Below are positions 1-12,590 of a stretch of DNA of 64,000 nt, one piece after another (within the stretch, counting starts at the first letter, position 1; every line of letters starts with the position of its first letter). Origin of the DNA: Lates calcarifer (taxonomy: Eukaryota > Chordata > Actinopteri > Centropomidae); contig NC_066850.1 of the NCBI RefSeq assembly GCF_001640805.2, positions 763,149 to 827,148 of the forward strand, in the 5' to 3' direction. The notes beneath the pieces are model-generated. The model had not been told where the DNA came from. It saw nothing but the letters and a program-made list of their open reading frames with translations, and made no database searches. Position numbers and translations under genes: made by a program.

Positions 1-1986
1 TTTAATTCTCAGGGTTTTAATGTTTTATACTGTGGAGTTTTACACACAGCCACAGGTTGTATTAAAAACAAAAGAATTTCAGATAATCCCAGTCCAACCA
101 AACTTCCTCAGTATGTTCAGTTTGTCCTCTCCAGGTCTGAATACTAATCTTTGTCCTGACGTCATCTCCCTGCTGTTTCTTTAATTCTCAGTATTCATGC
201 GTTAGTGTGGGGGGGTCGTACTGTTTGGTCTCCATTCATTGGACGACAGCATCGCCAAAAACAACAAAAAACTACTATCAGCTGGTCTGCCGTGGACATG
301 TTGAAAGCATCATGCTCTCATTCTGTTTTCCTTTAGGTCACTGTGACTCAGGAAATGTTGGTTTAATAAAAATCTGTCCTGCAGCACATGGACGTCCACG
401 TTGACTGGACTTTTAGTAAAAACTGACTTGTGACTTGCTGATTGAGCAACAGCAGATGAGGAAAGTTTACAGCTACAGACGTCAGATCTGATACAACAGG
501 AGCTTTTTCATCTCTCTGCAGGTTCACAGAGTGTAAGACTTTTCAGCAGCACACGAGGGAATTTAATCCCAAAGTCACCATGAATGAAAACCAGCAGAGA
601 CGATGAGGCCTGGAGTTATTTACAGAGAGAATGAATTAACTGACATTTCAAATCACATTTCTGTCAGCTCGTCGCAGCTGTATGGAGCTAATAATATCAT
701 TAATTAATCAATAAACACAACCTGGACCTGGATAAGCAGCAGGAAATTATTCTTAGTTTCTGTTTGAACCCTGCAGTCGTTGTTGTTTCTTTAATCCAAA
801 TCACCATCTTTTACCTGAGGGTAGGAACAAGAGTTGTTTTAAAATGCAAAAAATAACTCCCATGAAATTCATGATTCTGTTGAAGCGACACAAAGGTTTG
901 TTTCATGTTCTCATAAAAACCCTTTTTACTCTCAGTGTGATCAAATACGACAAGAATCTATGAGACTGTGTCGAGTTTTTTCCTTTGTTTTTCCTCTCAG
1001 ATGAAGCGTGGTCACTGGAGTTTGACTCTGAAGTTAAACGGCTCTGAGAGGAAATTAAAACCAGACTCGTCCATGTTTAACCAGATTATCTGTGAGAGGC
1101 AGCTGACGTCAGATTCTCAGTAAAAACACTGAGCTGACGTCTTCTGTTTGGCCTTAAACTGATCAGTCTTTGCCCTTAGATGCTGAGAAAAATCACTATT
1201 AAACTCATCTCATCTCAAAATCAGAACATTTATCTCTGAATTATCTCATTATCTCACTTTAATTACAGGAACTGAATCAATAATCTTTAGTTTGTGGCTC
1301 AGGATTTGCAGCTTTTATCTGATGATTTACATTGTTACAGACTGGAGTCATCAGTAAATATACAAATTAAGATTTAATATTTAAACACAGCGGTTGATGA
1401 GAGGCTGTTTAATGTTTCTGAAGTGTTAAAAATGTCTGTGGCTCTTGAATCAATCGATTGTAGATTATTTATGATGCGTTTAAATCACAGTCATATGATA
1501 TTTTATGAGTGACGACTCCTCTCCTTCAGGAGAAGCGTTAATCTGTCCTGACTCTGAGCCTGAACGCCTCCGACTCACCTGTGTTCAGGTTTCTGTTTCC
1601 GATCTGTAGAGAAATCTGATGAGAGGACAGGAGAGTCTGTTGCTATGGTAACAGACTGAAGATGATAACTGATGGTGGACTTGGTGTTTATGATTTCCTG
1701 ACCTGAGATTCCTAAAGTTAAAAATCTGATCTTAGATTATTATCTTCATATCTGATGATTTAAGTTTTTATAATTCAGTTTTTTTTTTGGTTTAAGTTTA
1801 GTGCAGAGAGGCAGCAGCTAACCCGCCGCTCTTTTACACCAGAGAAGAAGAAAAGTGCAGCTTCTAATCGGAGGTTTAAACCTGGATCGGTTCAGAGGAG
1901 GGGTTTTGTCGTCGGTGTTATTAGCGGGGATCAGGAGCATGTGATGGACGAGATCTCAAACATCCGGCTCTGCAGCTTTAACACAG

Positions 1987-1987
<1 letters not shown>

Positions 1988-2020
<33 letters not shown>
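1988..2020. repeat. (CTG)n trinucleotide run
   Basis: About eleven uninterrupted CTG/TGC units. It lies in the non-coding stretch left of cradd exon 1 and is not inside a supported coding exon. Short reading frames rich in serine across it are repeat artefacts. Confidence 0.9.
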
Positions 2021-2025
<5 letters not shown>

Positions 2026-2237
2026 TTCCTGGAAAGCAGGAGGCAGGCAATAAAAGGCTGAGGAGGAGGAGGGGAAGGAGTGGGAGGAAGGGAGGAGGCC
2101 GAGAGTGAAAAACAAGTGCCCTTCCTCCTCCTCCTCCGTGTCAGGCCTTTAAAGGTATGTCCTGACTGCACAGGTGGAGTCTCAGAGGGCTGGGAGGTGT
2201 CAGATGTCCCTCAACGTCTGAACACACCTGGACAACA

Positions 2238-2239
<2 letters not shown>

Positions 2240-2297
<58 letters not shown>
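2240..2297. repeat. (GT)n microsatellite
   Basis: About 29 perfect GT units. Reading frames of alternating Cys-Val across it are artefacts of the repeat. Confidence 0.95.
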
Positions 2298-2298
<1 letters not shown>

Positions 2299-2569
2299 CC
2301 TGTCTCATGTTACAGACGGTCGGCTGCTGTTATATAAGAGCCGAGATAAAGGAGCTGTTTCCAGGAACAACCACAGTCTAATCATCACTTTAAACTTCTA
2401 CACTGTAAAAAAGCCTCTGACTGAGATTTAAGCTTAAACAAACACTAACAACTCATTTCTAGGAACCAACTCGTTCTTTCTTGCTCTGCAGAGATTTATC
2501 TGACACTGACACATTTTCCTGGAAAATCCCTGAAAGTTTGGAGGTAGTTCTGGGAATTCTAACAGTCCT

Positions 2570-3120
2570 ACAGATAATATCAGCTGAAACTGCTGCTCAT
2601 AATGTCACAGCTCTTTTCATTTCATCTCTAAATTATCTCAAAATGCAGAGAATAATGTCTGAATCATTCTTTCTTTTCCTGATTTTTTACTTTTATCAAA
2701 AAATGTCATTTTTCTCACATGTTTAATTGTTTTACATCACTTATCTCAAAATGTAATCTTTGGTTAAGAGATACAACAAGAGATAAAAAATATTATTTAA
2801 ACCTCTGGATTACAACTTTTTCACACAATTCTCTTATTATCTCAAATTTTAGACTTTAATCTTAATCACTGTTTCATCAACTATGACTTAATTTCTGTCA
2901 AATTTTTCAAATATTTAAAATTTGACCTGAAAATTTTATGTCAGAATTTAGACTTTTATCTTTATAATTAGATGTATGTATGTATCTAAGATGAATCTAA
3001 AAATCTACTTCAATTTCAAAATTACAACTTTTATTTCAAAACTTTGACTCTAATCTCTGAGTTATGACTTTTTCATCACTTTTATCTGAACTTTTGTTCT
3101 TTCGTCTTAAAGTTCTGACG
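2570..3120. repeat. Degenerate A/T-rich tandem repeat
   Basis: Irregular reiteration of a unit resembling ATCTCAAAATTTAGACTTT, with variants such as ctcaaaatgtaatctt and caaaattacaactttta. Similar fragments occur from about 1,190 onward. Copies are too diverged to give an exact period. Confidence 0.5.
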
Positions 3121-3524
3121 TTCAGATTTTTGTGTTTTCATTTCATTCACTCGTATCGTACCAGAACCAGAATCAGCTCCTTCTGAGAATTTTCTTTTCT
3201 ACTGCAGCGATTATTTCCAGGAAAAATCAAACTACACATCTGCTCTGTCCTGGTTTTGTTTTTGTGATCTGAATGTCCAACACCAGGGTTAAAGGAAAAT
3301 TCCCCTATTTTTAAACTTTAGGATACTGACTCTCTCAGGATAACACAGGGGGAGATGTGTCCGATAAATCTCTGAGGAGATGAGACGAGATGAGATGAGC
3401 TGCTCTTTAACAACTTCAGTTCAGTTGAAATAAAATAAATGTCTGTATTATTCTAACTATGACTGAACCATATTACCATGACAACAATCTGACTGATTAG
3501 TTTTGGTGAGTACACTTCACCAAA

Positions 3525-3550
3525 CCTGGACCTGGACCTGGACCTGGACC
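3525..3550. repeat. Short hexamer repeat (ACCTGG)4
   Basis: About four tandem copies of the hexamer ACCTGG. It lies about 75 bp left of the Tc1-like element and in no gene. Confidence 0.85.
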
Positions 3551-3624
3551 ACAGGATCACACACAGCCCGGCCCCTGACCTCTCAGGAAAAGTTCATTTT
3601 TGTTTTAATTTTGATGATTAGATA

Positions 3625-4772
3625 CAGTATCTCAAATATTAGAATATCGTGCAGAAATGTCTACTTTCTGAAAGATCTTCATTTATTCACTCAGTACTTG
3701 GATGAGTTACTGCACTGATGCAGCGTGGCATGGAGGCGATCAGCTGTGGACTGCTGAGGTCTGATGGAAGCCAGGTTTCTTTGATAGCGGCCTTCAGCTC
3801 GTCTGTATTGTTGGGTCTGGAGTCTCTCATCCTCCTCTTGACATAGACATAGATTGTGTATGGGGTTCAGGTCAGGCAGGTCATACCATGGTCAACAAAC
3901 CAGCTACTGTAGTTTTAACACTGTGGGCAGGTGCCAAGTCAAGTCAGCATCTCCATGAAGCTCCTCAGCAGACGGAAACATGAAGTGCTCTAAGATCTCC
4001 TGGTAGACAGCTGCACTGACTTTGGACCTGATGAAACACAGTGGACCAACACCAGCAGACCACATGGCATCATCACTGACTGGAAACTTCACACTGGACC
4101 TCAAGCAGCTTGGATTCTGTGCCTCTCCACTCATCCTCCAAATGAAATGCTAAATTTACTTTCATCTGAAAAGAGGACTTTGGTCCAGTCCTTTTTCTCC
4201 TTGGCCCAGGTAAGACTTTTCTGCCGTTCTCTCTGGTTCAGGAGTGGCTCGACACAAGGAATGCGACACTTGTAGCCTGGACACGTCTGAGTGTGGTGGC
4301 TCTTGATGCACTGACTCCAGCTTCAGTCCACTCCTTCTTGAACCGGCCTTTCCTACCACACGTTTCCCTTCCAGTCAACTTCCCATGAATATGCTCTGAC
4401 ACAGCACTCTGCAAACAGCCATGATCTGCTGTGGCTGTGTCAGTGACAGTCTTCTGGACAGCTGCTGTAAAGTCAGTGGTCTTCCCCATGACTGTGGTTG
4501 TGTGTGCTGACCCAGACTGAGAGACTCATGGTATTTATACTGAATAAAGTGATTTACTTCAACTCCAAACGAGACAGTCTCATATTCTGAGACACGTTAT
4601 TTTCAGTTTTTCGTAGCTGTAGACCGTAATTATCAACATTAACATAAAAATACTTTAAACATTTTAGTTTACATGTAATGAGTCTAGAATATCTATAATT
4701 CCCACTTTCTGAATTAAGTGACAAAAAATACTGAACTTTTTCACGATACTCTAATATTTTGAGATGCACCTG
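3625..4772 (-). mobile_element. Degenerate Tc1/mariner-type DNA transposon
   Basis: A 1,148-bp element flanked by TA on both sides (3623-3624 and 4773-4774). It has imperfect terminal inverted repeats: CAGTATCTCAAATATTAG at the left, matched by the reverse complement of about 4741-4772. Minus-strand reading segments resemble a Tc1-type transposase. The N-terminal helix-turn-helix part begins near 4489 with MGKTTDFTAAVQKTV. A C-terminal part near 4134-3904 reads AVYQEILEHFMFPSAEEL. Internal stops and frame changes separate them, so no intact transposase is encoded and the copy is dead. It sits in cradd intron 1, 21-22 bp from the exon 1 splice donor. Family assignment is from recalled teleost Tc1 sequences. 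Confidence 0.85.
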
Positions 4773-4794
4773 TATGTTCCCGCCCTGGTCTCAC

Positions 4795-5092
4795 CTGTGG
4801 AGCTGGGTCCAGGTGGAGTCTGGAGCTCCTGCAGCAGTCTGTCTCTGACCCAGCTGAAGTCGTCCAGAGACCGGAGGAAGCAGTGGAAGGCCCGGGGCCC
4901 GCGGGTCGGCAGAATGTCCAGCAGCCTCAAAGTCCTCAGTCTGTTTGTGGGCTGAGACTCGATGTCCTCGACCTGAGAGTCCGTCAGGATGTCCTCCTGG
5001 ACCAGGAACGGAACGATGGAGTCGCTGACCAGCAGCTCGGCGGACAGATCCAGTCTGTGTCTCCGGAGAACCGCTCTGTGGACCGGGTCCAT
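4795..5092 (-). CDS. cradd: CRADD (RAIDD) death adaptor, first coding exon (partial gene)
   Basis: This exon encodes about 99 residues starting MDPVHRAVLRRHRLDLSAELL and forming the caspase recruitment domain. Conserved blocks include LLDILPTRGPRAFHCFL and the W of SWVRDRLL. In the family, this CARD binds caspase-2 and the C-terminal death domain binds RIPK1 or PIDD1 in apoptosis signalling. The start chosen is the ATG at 5092-5090, because it gives the family-typical N-terminus; upstream in-frame codons lack an ATG. The splice donor is CACAG|GTGAGACC (exon end 4795). The full protein is about 199 residues, so the death-domain exon must lie to the left, outside the window. socs2 lies upstream on the same strand, the order also found in mammals. 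Confidence 0.9.
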
Positions 5093-5442
5093 GTCGACGA
5101 TCTGACGCCGCTCCTCCCGCAATAAATCATACTAGTTATCTCACTGTCTAACTAACTTAACTAGTCATCGTGAAACCAGTTTCCAACCCGCACAACTACA
5201 GCTTGCGCAATGTTATTGTGTCCGACTGGAAACATGCCAGCGGAACCAAGGTTTTCCTGACACTATTCCACTTCCCATTAGAGTGTCTCAAGTCTGAAAA
5301 TCTTCTCATTTAAATAATTATCCAAATACATAAGCATATTTATTATTTGTCATTCTTCAATTCGGCATACATTTAATACACCAGCCACCAATCTTAAGAC
5401 AAATCGACGTGTTGTACTCCCTACGTCGTGTGTCTTCGATGG

Positions 5443-6490
5443 AGGGTAGTAGCATGTTAGCTAGCAAACAACGACATTAAATTTGAGTTTTTGTTAAATA
5501 AAGTGATATTTGGTGAAACTAATCATTGCCGAATTTATTAAAAGAACCCGAATCGTACTCTTGGCTCCCATTATGAGTTGTAACAAGTGTTTATAGTTGA
5601 TCGATCCATGATAAATACTGAACATGTATTATTTTTCAATTATGTATGCCAAACAGTAGGCGATGGATTTTTATGACAGATTAATTTGGGAAATTATTGG
5701 AAGTTCTGACATGTAATTCGGCCCAAATTCATTGCTAACTCCAAGAAGATACCCATATTTATTCTAAATGACTGCCGCGGTGTTCTGTAGCTTTTAAACA
5801 GATTGAACTGTCAGTTTAAATTAAGATTTTTATTTAATAAAGATGCAGTTGGTGGTTGAAAACATAAACCGAATTTACAGGAACACTCTAAGTATTGTCA
5901 GACGTTCATATTTATGGGTCTAACAGTGACTGTAGTGAACAGATTAATGCATAAACCTGAAATGACAAGTTTCTCAGTGGAGTTATGTTGAATGTTTCCT
6001 TTACAAATTTTATGACATGGCGTGATTCTGGAAATAATTACGGACTAACAGGTAATCCAAAACTACTATACATGATATTTGATTTCACCCAGACTTTCTA
6101 CCAGCTGGATAAACGAAATTATTATTAATATTTAATTTTGTATTCTACATTCAATACATCAAAAAATAAAAGAGACAGCTTCCTTTGTTCAGATAACGGT
6201 CGGTAGCTGCTAACAGTGTGATACGATGTTAAAATTAAGGTTTTTATCAAACAGACTTCTGTTTAAAAGATTAAATATGAGCCGAATTTACTATAATTCA
6301 ATAAGATTTAATAAGAGTTCATATGTGTTAGTCTAACTATTATCAGTATTAACTGATGAACGAACAAGACTAAAACAGAAGATTTTTCAGCAGAGCCTGT
6401 AAAACTCTTTGTAATGTTAGTATTGACAGTAATAATCAGAATGATGTTATAGTGTCATTTATACTCACACGTGTGGATTCCTGTTGATCT
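5443..6490. repeat. Degenerate ~340-415 bp tandem repeat, three copies
   Basis: The same ordered landmarks recur three times: a gtagc(n)ttaac block, then ttaaattaag(n)tttttatttaa, then aNCCGAATTTAc. The CCGAATTTA landmark starts near 5,529, 5,869 and 6,282, giving periods of about 340 and 413 bp. The remainder of each unit is strongly diverged. Confidence 0.45.
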
Positions 6491-7114
6491 GGCTTAATTC
6501 TTAATGTTCATGCCTTTAACTTTCAGTGGTTTTTCATTTTTCCTGACAGAACTGAGCATTAACAAGGATAAATTATGACCTTAATAAATACATGAGGGAA
6601 AATGAGAGGAAAGTATTGAGAATGATTTCTTTAATAAGGAGAAATAATTGAAACAATAAAGAACACAAAATACAAAAATGAGCCATGACACATATTGAAG
6701 CACCATATAAAAATTTTATTCATCTGATGTTTGGAGCTGATCATCGTTACAGTTTACTGCCGGCTGGAACAACACATGCTTTCAGAGCCTGTGCAGCTTC
6801 TTTACAATAAAATGTACCAGAAAACACAGTGTGACACAATCAATAAATATTTAAAAAATCAAAGAGGCTGAGAGCTGCAGGCTTCAGTCCCACCGCTGTG
6901 ATATGTACAGAGATCTGCAGAGTTATTGTCCTACTCATTGTGTTTATGTTCAGTAATAAAGATTGATTCATTCAGCATGCAGAGCAGAACAGGAGGCTGG
7001 TGTTTGCCAACTTTATCACCGAGAAATCGTAGCTGAAGGAGAAAATAAGCGACCCTTCCCTTCATTAGCCCTCCATCCATACAAAAATAAAAACCAAAGA
7101 AGAAGAACAGTATC

Positions 7115-7143
7115 ATTATTATTATAATTATTATTATTATTAT
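7115..7143. repeat. (ATT)n microsatellite
   Basis: A short, slightly interrupted run of ATT triplets. Confidence 0.85.
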
Positions 7144-7451
7144 CACAGATATTAACAGAAACATTGTGTAGAGTCGACACAGAGTCAGATGCAGCAGCAT
7201 CAAAACTGTGGACAAACGTGTGCAATAACAAAGTCCCATTTACCTGAGTGACCACATCATCCTGGGTTTAAACTGTCCCCGCCCACCTGGAAACTGACCC
7301 TGACGCCAACATGGAGGGAGACCAGGTTCTACCTCAGCTGAGAGGGAGGTTAATCTGAGCTGAGGAAACGTTTGACCAAATGAAAACTGAGATGCCTGAT
7401 GTCACTCTTGTTCCTACAGTAGCTCTACGAGGAATCCTAAAAACGTCTGAT

Positions 7452-7811
7452 TTTTGAATGGAATTTGGTTTTCGTCCTTATGTCAGAAAACACAGGAAGT
7501 TAAAAAAGTTCATGACCAGATGAGTGATCATGTGTGTTACTGTCTGGGCTGTTAAAAAGAAAATGAACAGGTCATCCATGAGAATATTTAGTGTTCGTAG
7601 CAGTGTAGTAACAGATGTGACTCCTGCTTCCTCCACTTAAAAACAGATGATGCTAAATTCATTTTAATGGACTATAATTCTGCCTAATGAATCAAACGTG
7701 AGCTGAAGACCCAGTTTTCAAACACACTGGTTGTTTATGTGCTGTCAGATGGAAGAAATCAATAATCAACAGTGAATCCTAAAAACATGAAGTTTTTAAA
7801 TGGAGTTTGGT
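7452..7811. repeat. Two copies of the TTTTGAATGGAATTTGGT-core repeat
   Basis: The cores are at 7,452-7,470 and 7,793-7,811. Both are preceded by aatcctaaaaac. The same core occurs five more times in socs2 intron 1 (11,581-12,590). Confidence 0.6.
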
Positions 7812-9050
7812 TAAACTGTCTCCATAGAAAGCAGAAGCTCTGAGGACATGTTCACTGTGGAATTATGGGTAGTAGAGCTGGATCAATTAATCGATCAGCA
7901 GCTCTAATCTAATCAATTTATCTTTTCAGTCTCCAGCATCTCAGATTTTTTGGAGGGTTTTGGAAATAAACCAGACGTTTGAAAACTCTGTCTCTTTAAA
8001 AACAGAGGATCAATGGATAAACTGATTGATTGGTTGTAGTTTCAGCAGCGCAGTATTAAACAGCTCCTGTGTTTTTCTGCGCTCTGATTGGCTCAGAGTC
8101 ACAGGTACTACATCCAGCAGGTACAAAGTCGAACACAGAGGTCAGAGGTCAGACAGCTGAGACACTGACATTTGTTCAGGTGAAATCGATCGAGGACATG
8201 TGTTTGTTTTCTACGCTGCCGTTCATGGTCGCAGGTCGCCCATCGACCAATCAGACGGCTCCGTTTCCTGTGTTTACAGGTGGGAATAACACGGGAGGAG
8301 GAGGTGTACTGTTCAAATTTGGACAAAACTTTATTGTTCAGGTTTTTTATAAACAAATATTGTTTCTGTATCAGCTGGATTGATCAGCTGCTTCTCCAGT
8401 TTTCTTTTTCTTCTAGTTGTAAAGATTGTTTAATGGTTGTTATAAATAAAGTTTCTTTGGCTCAGGTGACACTTCCTGCTGTCGTGTTTGTACCTGAAAC
8501 TGATCAGTAACAGTATTGATAATCAATCGTCTGATCTCAGCTCTCCTCTGTTTGATTCACTCGGCAGAGAAACTTCTGGATCATTAACTGATGTTATTTT
8601 CACTGATTTAAAAATCATTAATCAATACTGAAAACACTGATCAGTTTCCACAGATCCAGGTTCGATAAAAACTGTACTTACATGTGGGTCTGGTTTGGAC
8701 TTTTGTTTTGAAAAGAGGAAGTGTCTCAGGGTTGAAGTGTGACGGGGGCGTGTTCTGTTGTCGTGGTCAGTTTCAGGACCAACATGGCGGCAACTGTCAG
8801 GACCTTATCAGGGACTTTTATTTTGAAGGAATCGGCTTCCTGTGATCAGAGACCAGGGTCTGATCATCTTCGCCGTCCGTCCGTCCGTCTGTCCTCAGCC
8901 CGCGGCGATGACGACTCACCGCTGATTATTGCTCCTCCCCTGTGACCCGCAGGTGAGGGGGCGTGGTCAGTGGTCAGGTGGGCGTGGCACACAGCTGATG
9001 CATCGCACTGGTATCACTCCACGGTGAGCTGTAGCTCCGCCCCTTCCTGC

Positions 9051-10710
9051 CTACACGTTGTAGGCGTAGTCCGTCAAGTAGTCCTTCAGTCTGTTGGGCA
9101 GCGGCAGGTCCTGGACCCGCCGCGTCCTCCTGTTGATGGCGATGCGGCACAGGTGCTGCAGCGAGGGCGTGGCCGTGTACACCGGTTTGGTGAGCAGCAG
9201 CTGCACCGTGCCGTTAGGCGGCGCCACCGACGGCTGAGGGCTCGACGCCGCCGCCTTGTCGCTGGTCCGGGACAGCTGGACGTAGTGCTCCACCAGGTGG
9301 ACCACGCTGTCGAACTGCTTCAGCTTGGGTTTGACCAGAACCACCGAGTCCAGCTTGAACTTGCCGTGTTTGTACTCGATGCGCAGGTTGGTGGGACCGG
9401 CCGACGTCATGGCGGAGATGGTGAACAGGTAATCCCTCTGAGAGCTGTCCCGCACCAGGAAGGTCCCCTCCGAGGCGTCCTGGAGGATCTCTTTGGCTTC
9501 GTTAGCGGTCAGACTGCCCCAGTACCAACCTGAGACACAGAGACAGGAAGTGTCAGAGACCGGACGACTGTCACTGAGACACAAACAATAAAGTTTATTT
9601 AAAGATCGACTGAGTCCAAGTTCCGGTTTTATTCAGACAGAAGATTCATCATGGAAATAATCAGATGAACTGATGATGGAAATAATTAGAGCTCTGAAAA
9701 AACAAGAGCCAGAAATTAATGATTAAACAGAAGAATAAAAAATGACAGTTCAACTGTGTAAAATACAGAAAGCTGAAGAATATTCTTCATGTTTTTAAAC
9801 GTTTCCTGATCATCATTAGCTCCGTGTGCTGAAAACACCAGAGAGAATCAATAAACTCCAGTGAATATATCATAATGAAAATACCTGAAGAATACATACA
9901 CAAAATATACACGTCAAGACTCAGCACACAAAATCCCATTCTTAACAATTAATAATTAATTATGGCCATCCCTAATTCAAACGATTAATCAATCAACAGA
10001 AAAATCACTGATTAAAGGTTTCAGTCGTTTTAAAGAGAAATGTTGAATCAAAGTCAAATATTGTGTTTTCAGCTTCACGTCCTGTTTATCAGAGTGAAGT
10101 GAAAACACATGAAGACGTTTACAGGGTTAATCAATAACCTGCTGAACACTGATTTACATTTAACAGTTATGTTGATTACTGATCAATCATTTCACTCCTC
10201 TCTCTTGTTAAAATATTTCTATGAAATATATAAATGTGTTGTTCAGAGAATCTGCTGCCTCACACTCAAAGTTTAAACCATCTGAGACGTAAACTGTGAT
10301 TGTAAAAAAAGTGATTTATCTGGACCAAACACTTAATCAATACAATAATCAGTTGATTAAACATTGATTAAAATAATAGTAGCTGATGAGCTGAGTCTTC
10401 AAACATCTGAGCGATGGACTCAGAGCCAGCAGTGAATCTGCAGCGATCAGCCTCAGCCCAGCTGTTCTCCAGCTGTTCTCACATCTGGACCAAACACTCC
10501 AAACTTTATTTACACTCCAGGAAACGACGAGCATTAACGAGCCTGACTGTTTCAGTAAGAAGCGAGTAACGGCCGAGTCCCACCTGTGTTCTTCAGGTCC
10601 TTCATGGCCAAGGCGATGCGGCTCTCGTCAGATTCCACAGCTCTGGAGTTGTTGTCGGCTCGTTGGTCGCCCTCAATGGTTTCTGTGGACTCGGAGGACT
10701 GGCAGGTCAT
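9051..10710 (-). CDS. socs2: Suppressor of cytokine signalling 2
   Basis: Coding exons are 10710-10584 and 9529-9051, giving 201 residues (family about 198). Exon 1 encodes MTCQSSESTETIEGD... through the kinase-end region. Exon 2 starts ..TGWYWGSLTANEAKE and encodes the SH2 domain, with the phosphotyrosine pocket FLVRDSS and then TNLRIEYKHGKFKLDS. It ends in a C-terminal SOCS box: the elongin BC box SLQHLCRIAI, the LPLPNRLKDYL Cul5 part, and the terminus YAYNV. The protein binds activated cytokine receptors, notably growth hormone receptor, and recruits a Cul5 ubiquitin ligase to limit JAK-STAT signalling. Junction phase is 1 with clean donor and acceptor (ACAG|GTGGGA; TCTCAG|GTTGG). A non-coding segment 10811-10711 and a leader exon ending at 12750 lie upstream. 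Downstream on the same strand is cradd. Confidence 0.96.
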
Positions 10711-10811
10711 TGGACAGGTCCAACCTTCAGCCTAAGGTTTAGGCCCAGAGCTCAGACATGGACGACGGGGAAGGGAGGGAGACGCTGCTCGCCCTGCAGC
10801 TCTGCACCGTC
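10711..10811 (-). other. socs2: socs2 5' untranslated part of exon 2
   Basis: The acceptor TTATTTCCAG|GACGGTGCAG places the exon start at 10811, about 100 bp upstream of the ATG. It pairs with the donor at 12750/12749. Confidence 0.65.
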
Positions 10812-11580
10812 CTGGAAATAAATATAAACCCATCAGAACTGGTTCCAGATTAACTGTAAACTTAATTATCATCATCATTATTATTATTAGAGTATTTATA
10901 GGTTACTGTGCGTCAGAGGAATGTTACTGGAAACTCGTCCTTTTCCTCTAAAAACTGACTCCACTCAAAAATGTGTCGACTTAAGAGAACAAACAGACGA
11001 CGATGTTTGAGATTCTTCTGTTCAATCAGCAAAAAACTGGTTCACTCCACAGCACGACTGGGAACTTTACAGAGAACTGAATCAGATTTTCTGCTTTTCT
11101 ACATTTAGTCAAGAAAATAATCTGCAGTAAATTCTGAGTAAAGTTAAAACAAACTGCTTCATCAGTTGGAGGAGATGTGAAAAAAAAATCAAACATGATT
11201 TGTCAGCAGAGTTTTGATTTATTTCTAAACACAGGAAAAACAGCCTGTGTGTGGAGAACAGTCAGGTCTGAGGGGGTAAATAAAATTTGATTTATAACAG
11301 TAATTTGGTTCAAACCAGACACTCACTGTTATAAGTTACGACTGTGGAAATAACTCATATTCTACACAAACTAACAGTATTGTTATTGTATTGTGCTGTG
11401 TTAGTTTAATATCCTCGGTATCTGTTGTTATCTCATATCCTTTATTACACAACACCCCCCAGTCTGACAGAACAACAGTATTTATTGCACAAGCAGTTCC
11501 TGTTTTAAAACATGCAGAACTGAAGACTGTAGAAAACATGATTTAAAAAAAATATGACAACAGATGTAAAATTGCCAGAA

Positions 11581-12590
11581 TTTTGAATGGAATTTGGTGT
11601 AAAATGTTAAATTCTCTGACTAAAAATGGAGAGATGAATCCATCTTAAACCTGTGTGCTGAACTATAAAAAAGAGGGAGAGTGATTTTATTCATACACAC
11701 AGAGACCACGGAGGGGACGTAAAATTGACAGAAACAGAGTTTGGTGAGAGGAGACGGTTCAAACTGAACACCAGGTGAGATCAGTCATCACCACCTCACC
11801 TGTCTAAGACAGAGTCATCTCAGTACACAGTGTCCACCTTCTTTTTGTTTGCAGAAGACTACACTGTAAAAAAAAAAAAATGGGGGGACATTTTTATTTT
11901 TGAGAGGAATTTGTCTTGATGTTATAGAGAAATATAATTTTTAAATAAAACCTGCTTGGTGAGTTTATGTTTGTATGCTGAGTTGAAGAATGGGGCTGTT
12001 TAAAAGAGGAAAAAATATTCATATTTTTAGGTTCGACGCCAGAGGAATTCAAATAGCTCAAATTTTGAATAGAATTTGGCGAGCGAGTGTTTAAAGAACC
12101 GAATAAATTTAAGATGAGGTGACATTACAGGTACTTTACACTGAATCTTAGAGTTTCTCCTCGACGCCGCTCCTCTCCGTTACAGGTGTAATAAACCAGC
12201 TAATGTAACTGAAATGTTAATTGTAATCAGACGCATATCTATCATAATTATCCCAGATAGTTGTTGAATGAATTGTTTTTGTTTGAGGAATCTAAAGCAG
12301 GCTACACTGTAAAAAAAATAAATAAATAAAAGCAGGGGAAAGTATCTCTTAGCGTGTTTGTATATCAAATTGTCATTTTGAATAGAATCTGGCGTAAAGT
12401 GATGAATTATCCGGCCACAAATGGGGACATTTATCTGTCCTAAAGCAAATAATAAGGTTATTCCTGAATGCGGAATTTAAGAGTGGGCTAGGACGAGTAT
12501 GAAAAATGATTGTTATTTTAAAGCAGGTTTTCACAACAGAGGCCGCGGAGAAGAATTAAAATTAATAGAATTTTGAGTGGAGTTTGGTGG
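11581..12590. repeat. Cluster of degenerate repeats, core TTTTGAATGGAATTTGGTG
   Basis: Five cores occur near 11,581, 11,725, 12,062, 12,376 and 12,571 inside socs2 intron 1. Several are preceded by a purine-rich lead (gaccacggagg, ggccgcggag) and a (t)aaaattgacagaa-like segment. Copies share 15-19 matching positions in the core. Family identity is unknown to me. Confidence 0.6.

Larger units (their letters stand above)
1..3624. other. Non-coding flank / presumed cradd intron
   Basis: No convincing protein-coding exon is visible. Because cradd runs leftwards and only its first coding exon is present, this stretch is probably its intron. I looked for a death-domain exon on the minus strand and found no open frame long enough. 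The stretch holds a CTG run, a GT microsatellite, a hexamer repeat and a degenerate A/T-rich tandem repeat, listed separately. Confidence 0.5.
5093..9050. other. cradd-socs2 intergenic region
   Basis: This contains the cradd 5' region (about 5,093-5,260), then A/T-rich sequence. It also holds a degenerate three-copy repeat (5,443-6,490), a short ATT microsatellite and two copies of the TTTTGAATGGAATTTGGT-type repeat. No coding exon could be supported. The sequence left of 9,050 is presumably the socs2 3' untranslated region; I did not pinpoint its poly(A) signal. Confidence 0.5.

Noticed and set aside
2080..2431. Open frames of alternating Cys-Val
   Set aside because: Translation of the GT microsatellite, no gene support.
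1..3624. Possible cradd death-domain exon
   Set aside because: No minus-strand frame of suitable length or sequence; it must be outside the window.
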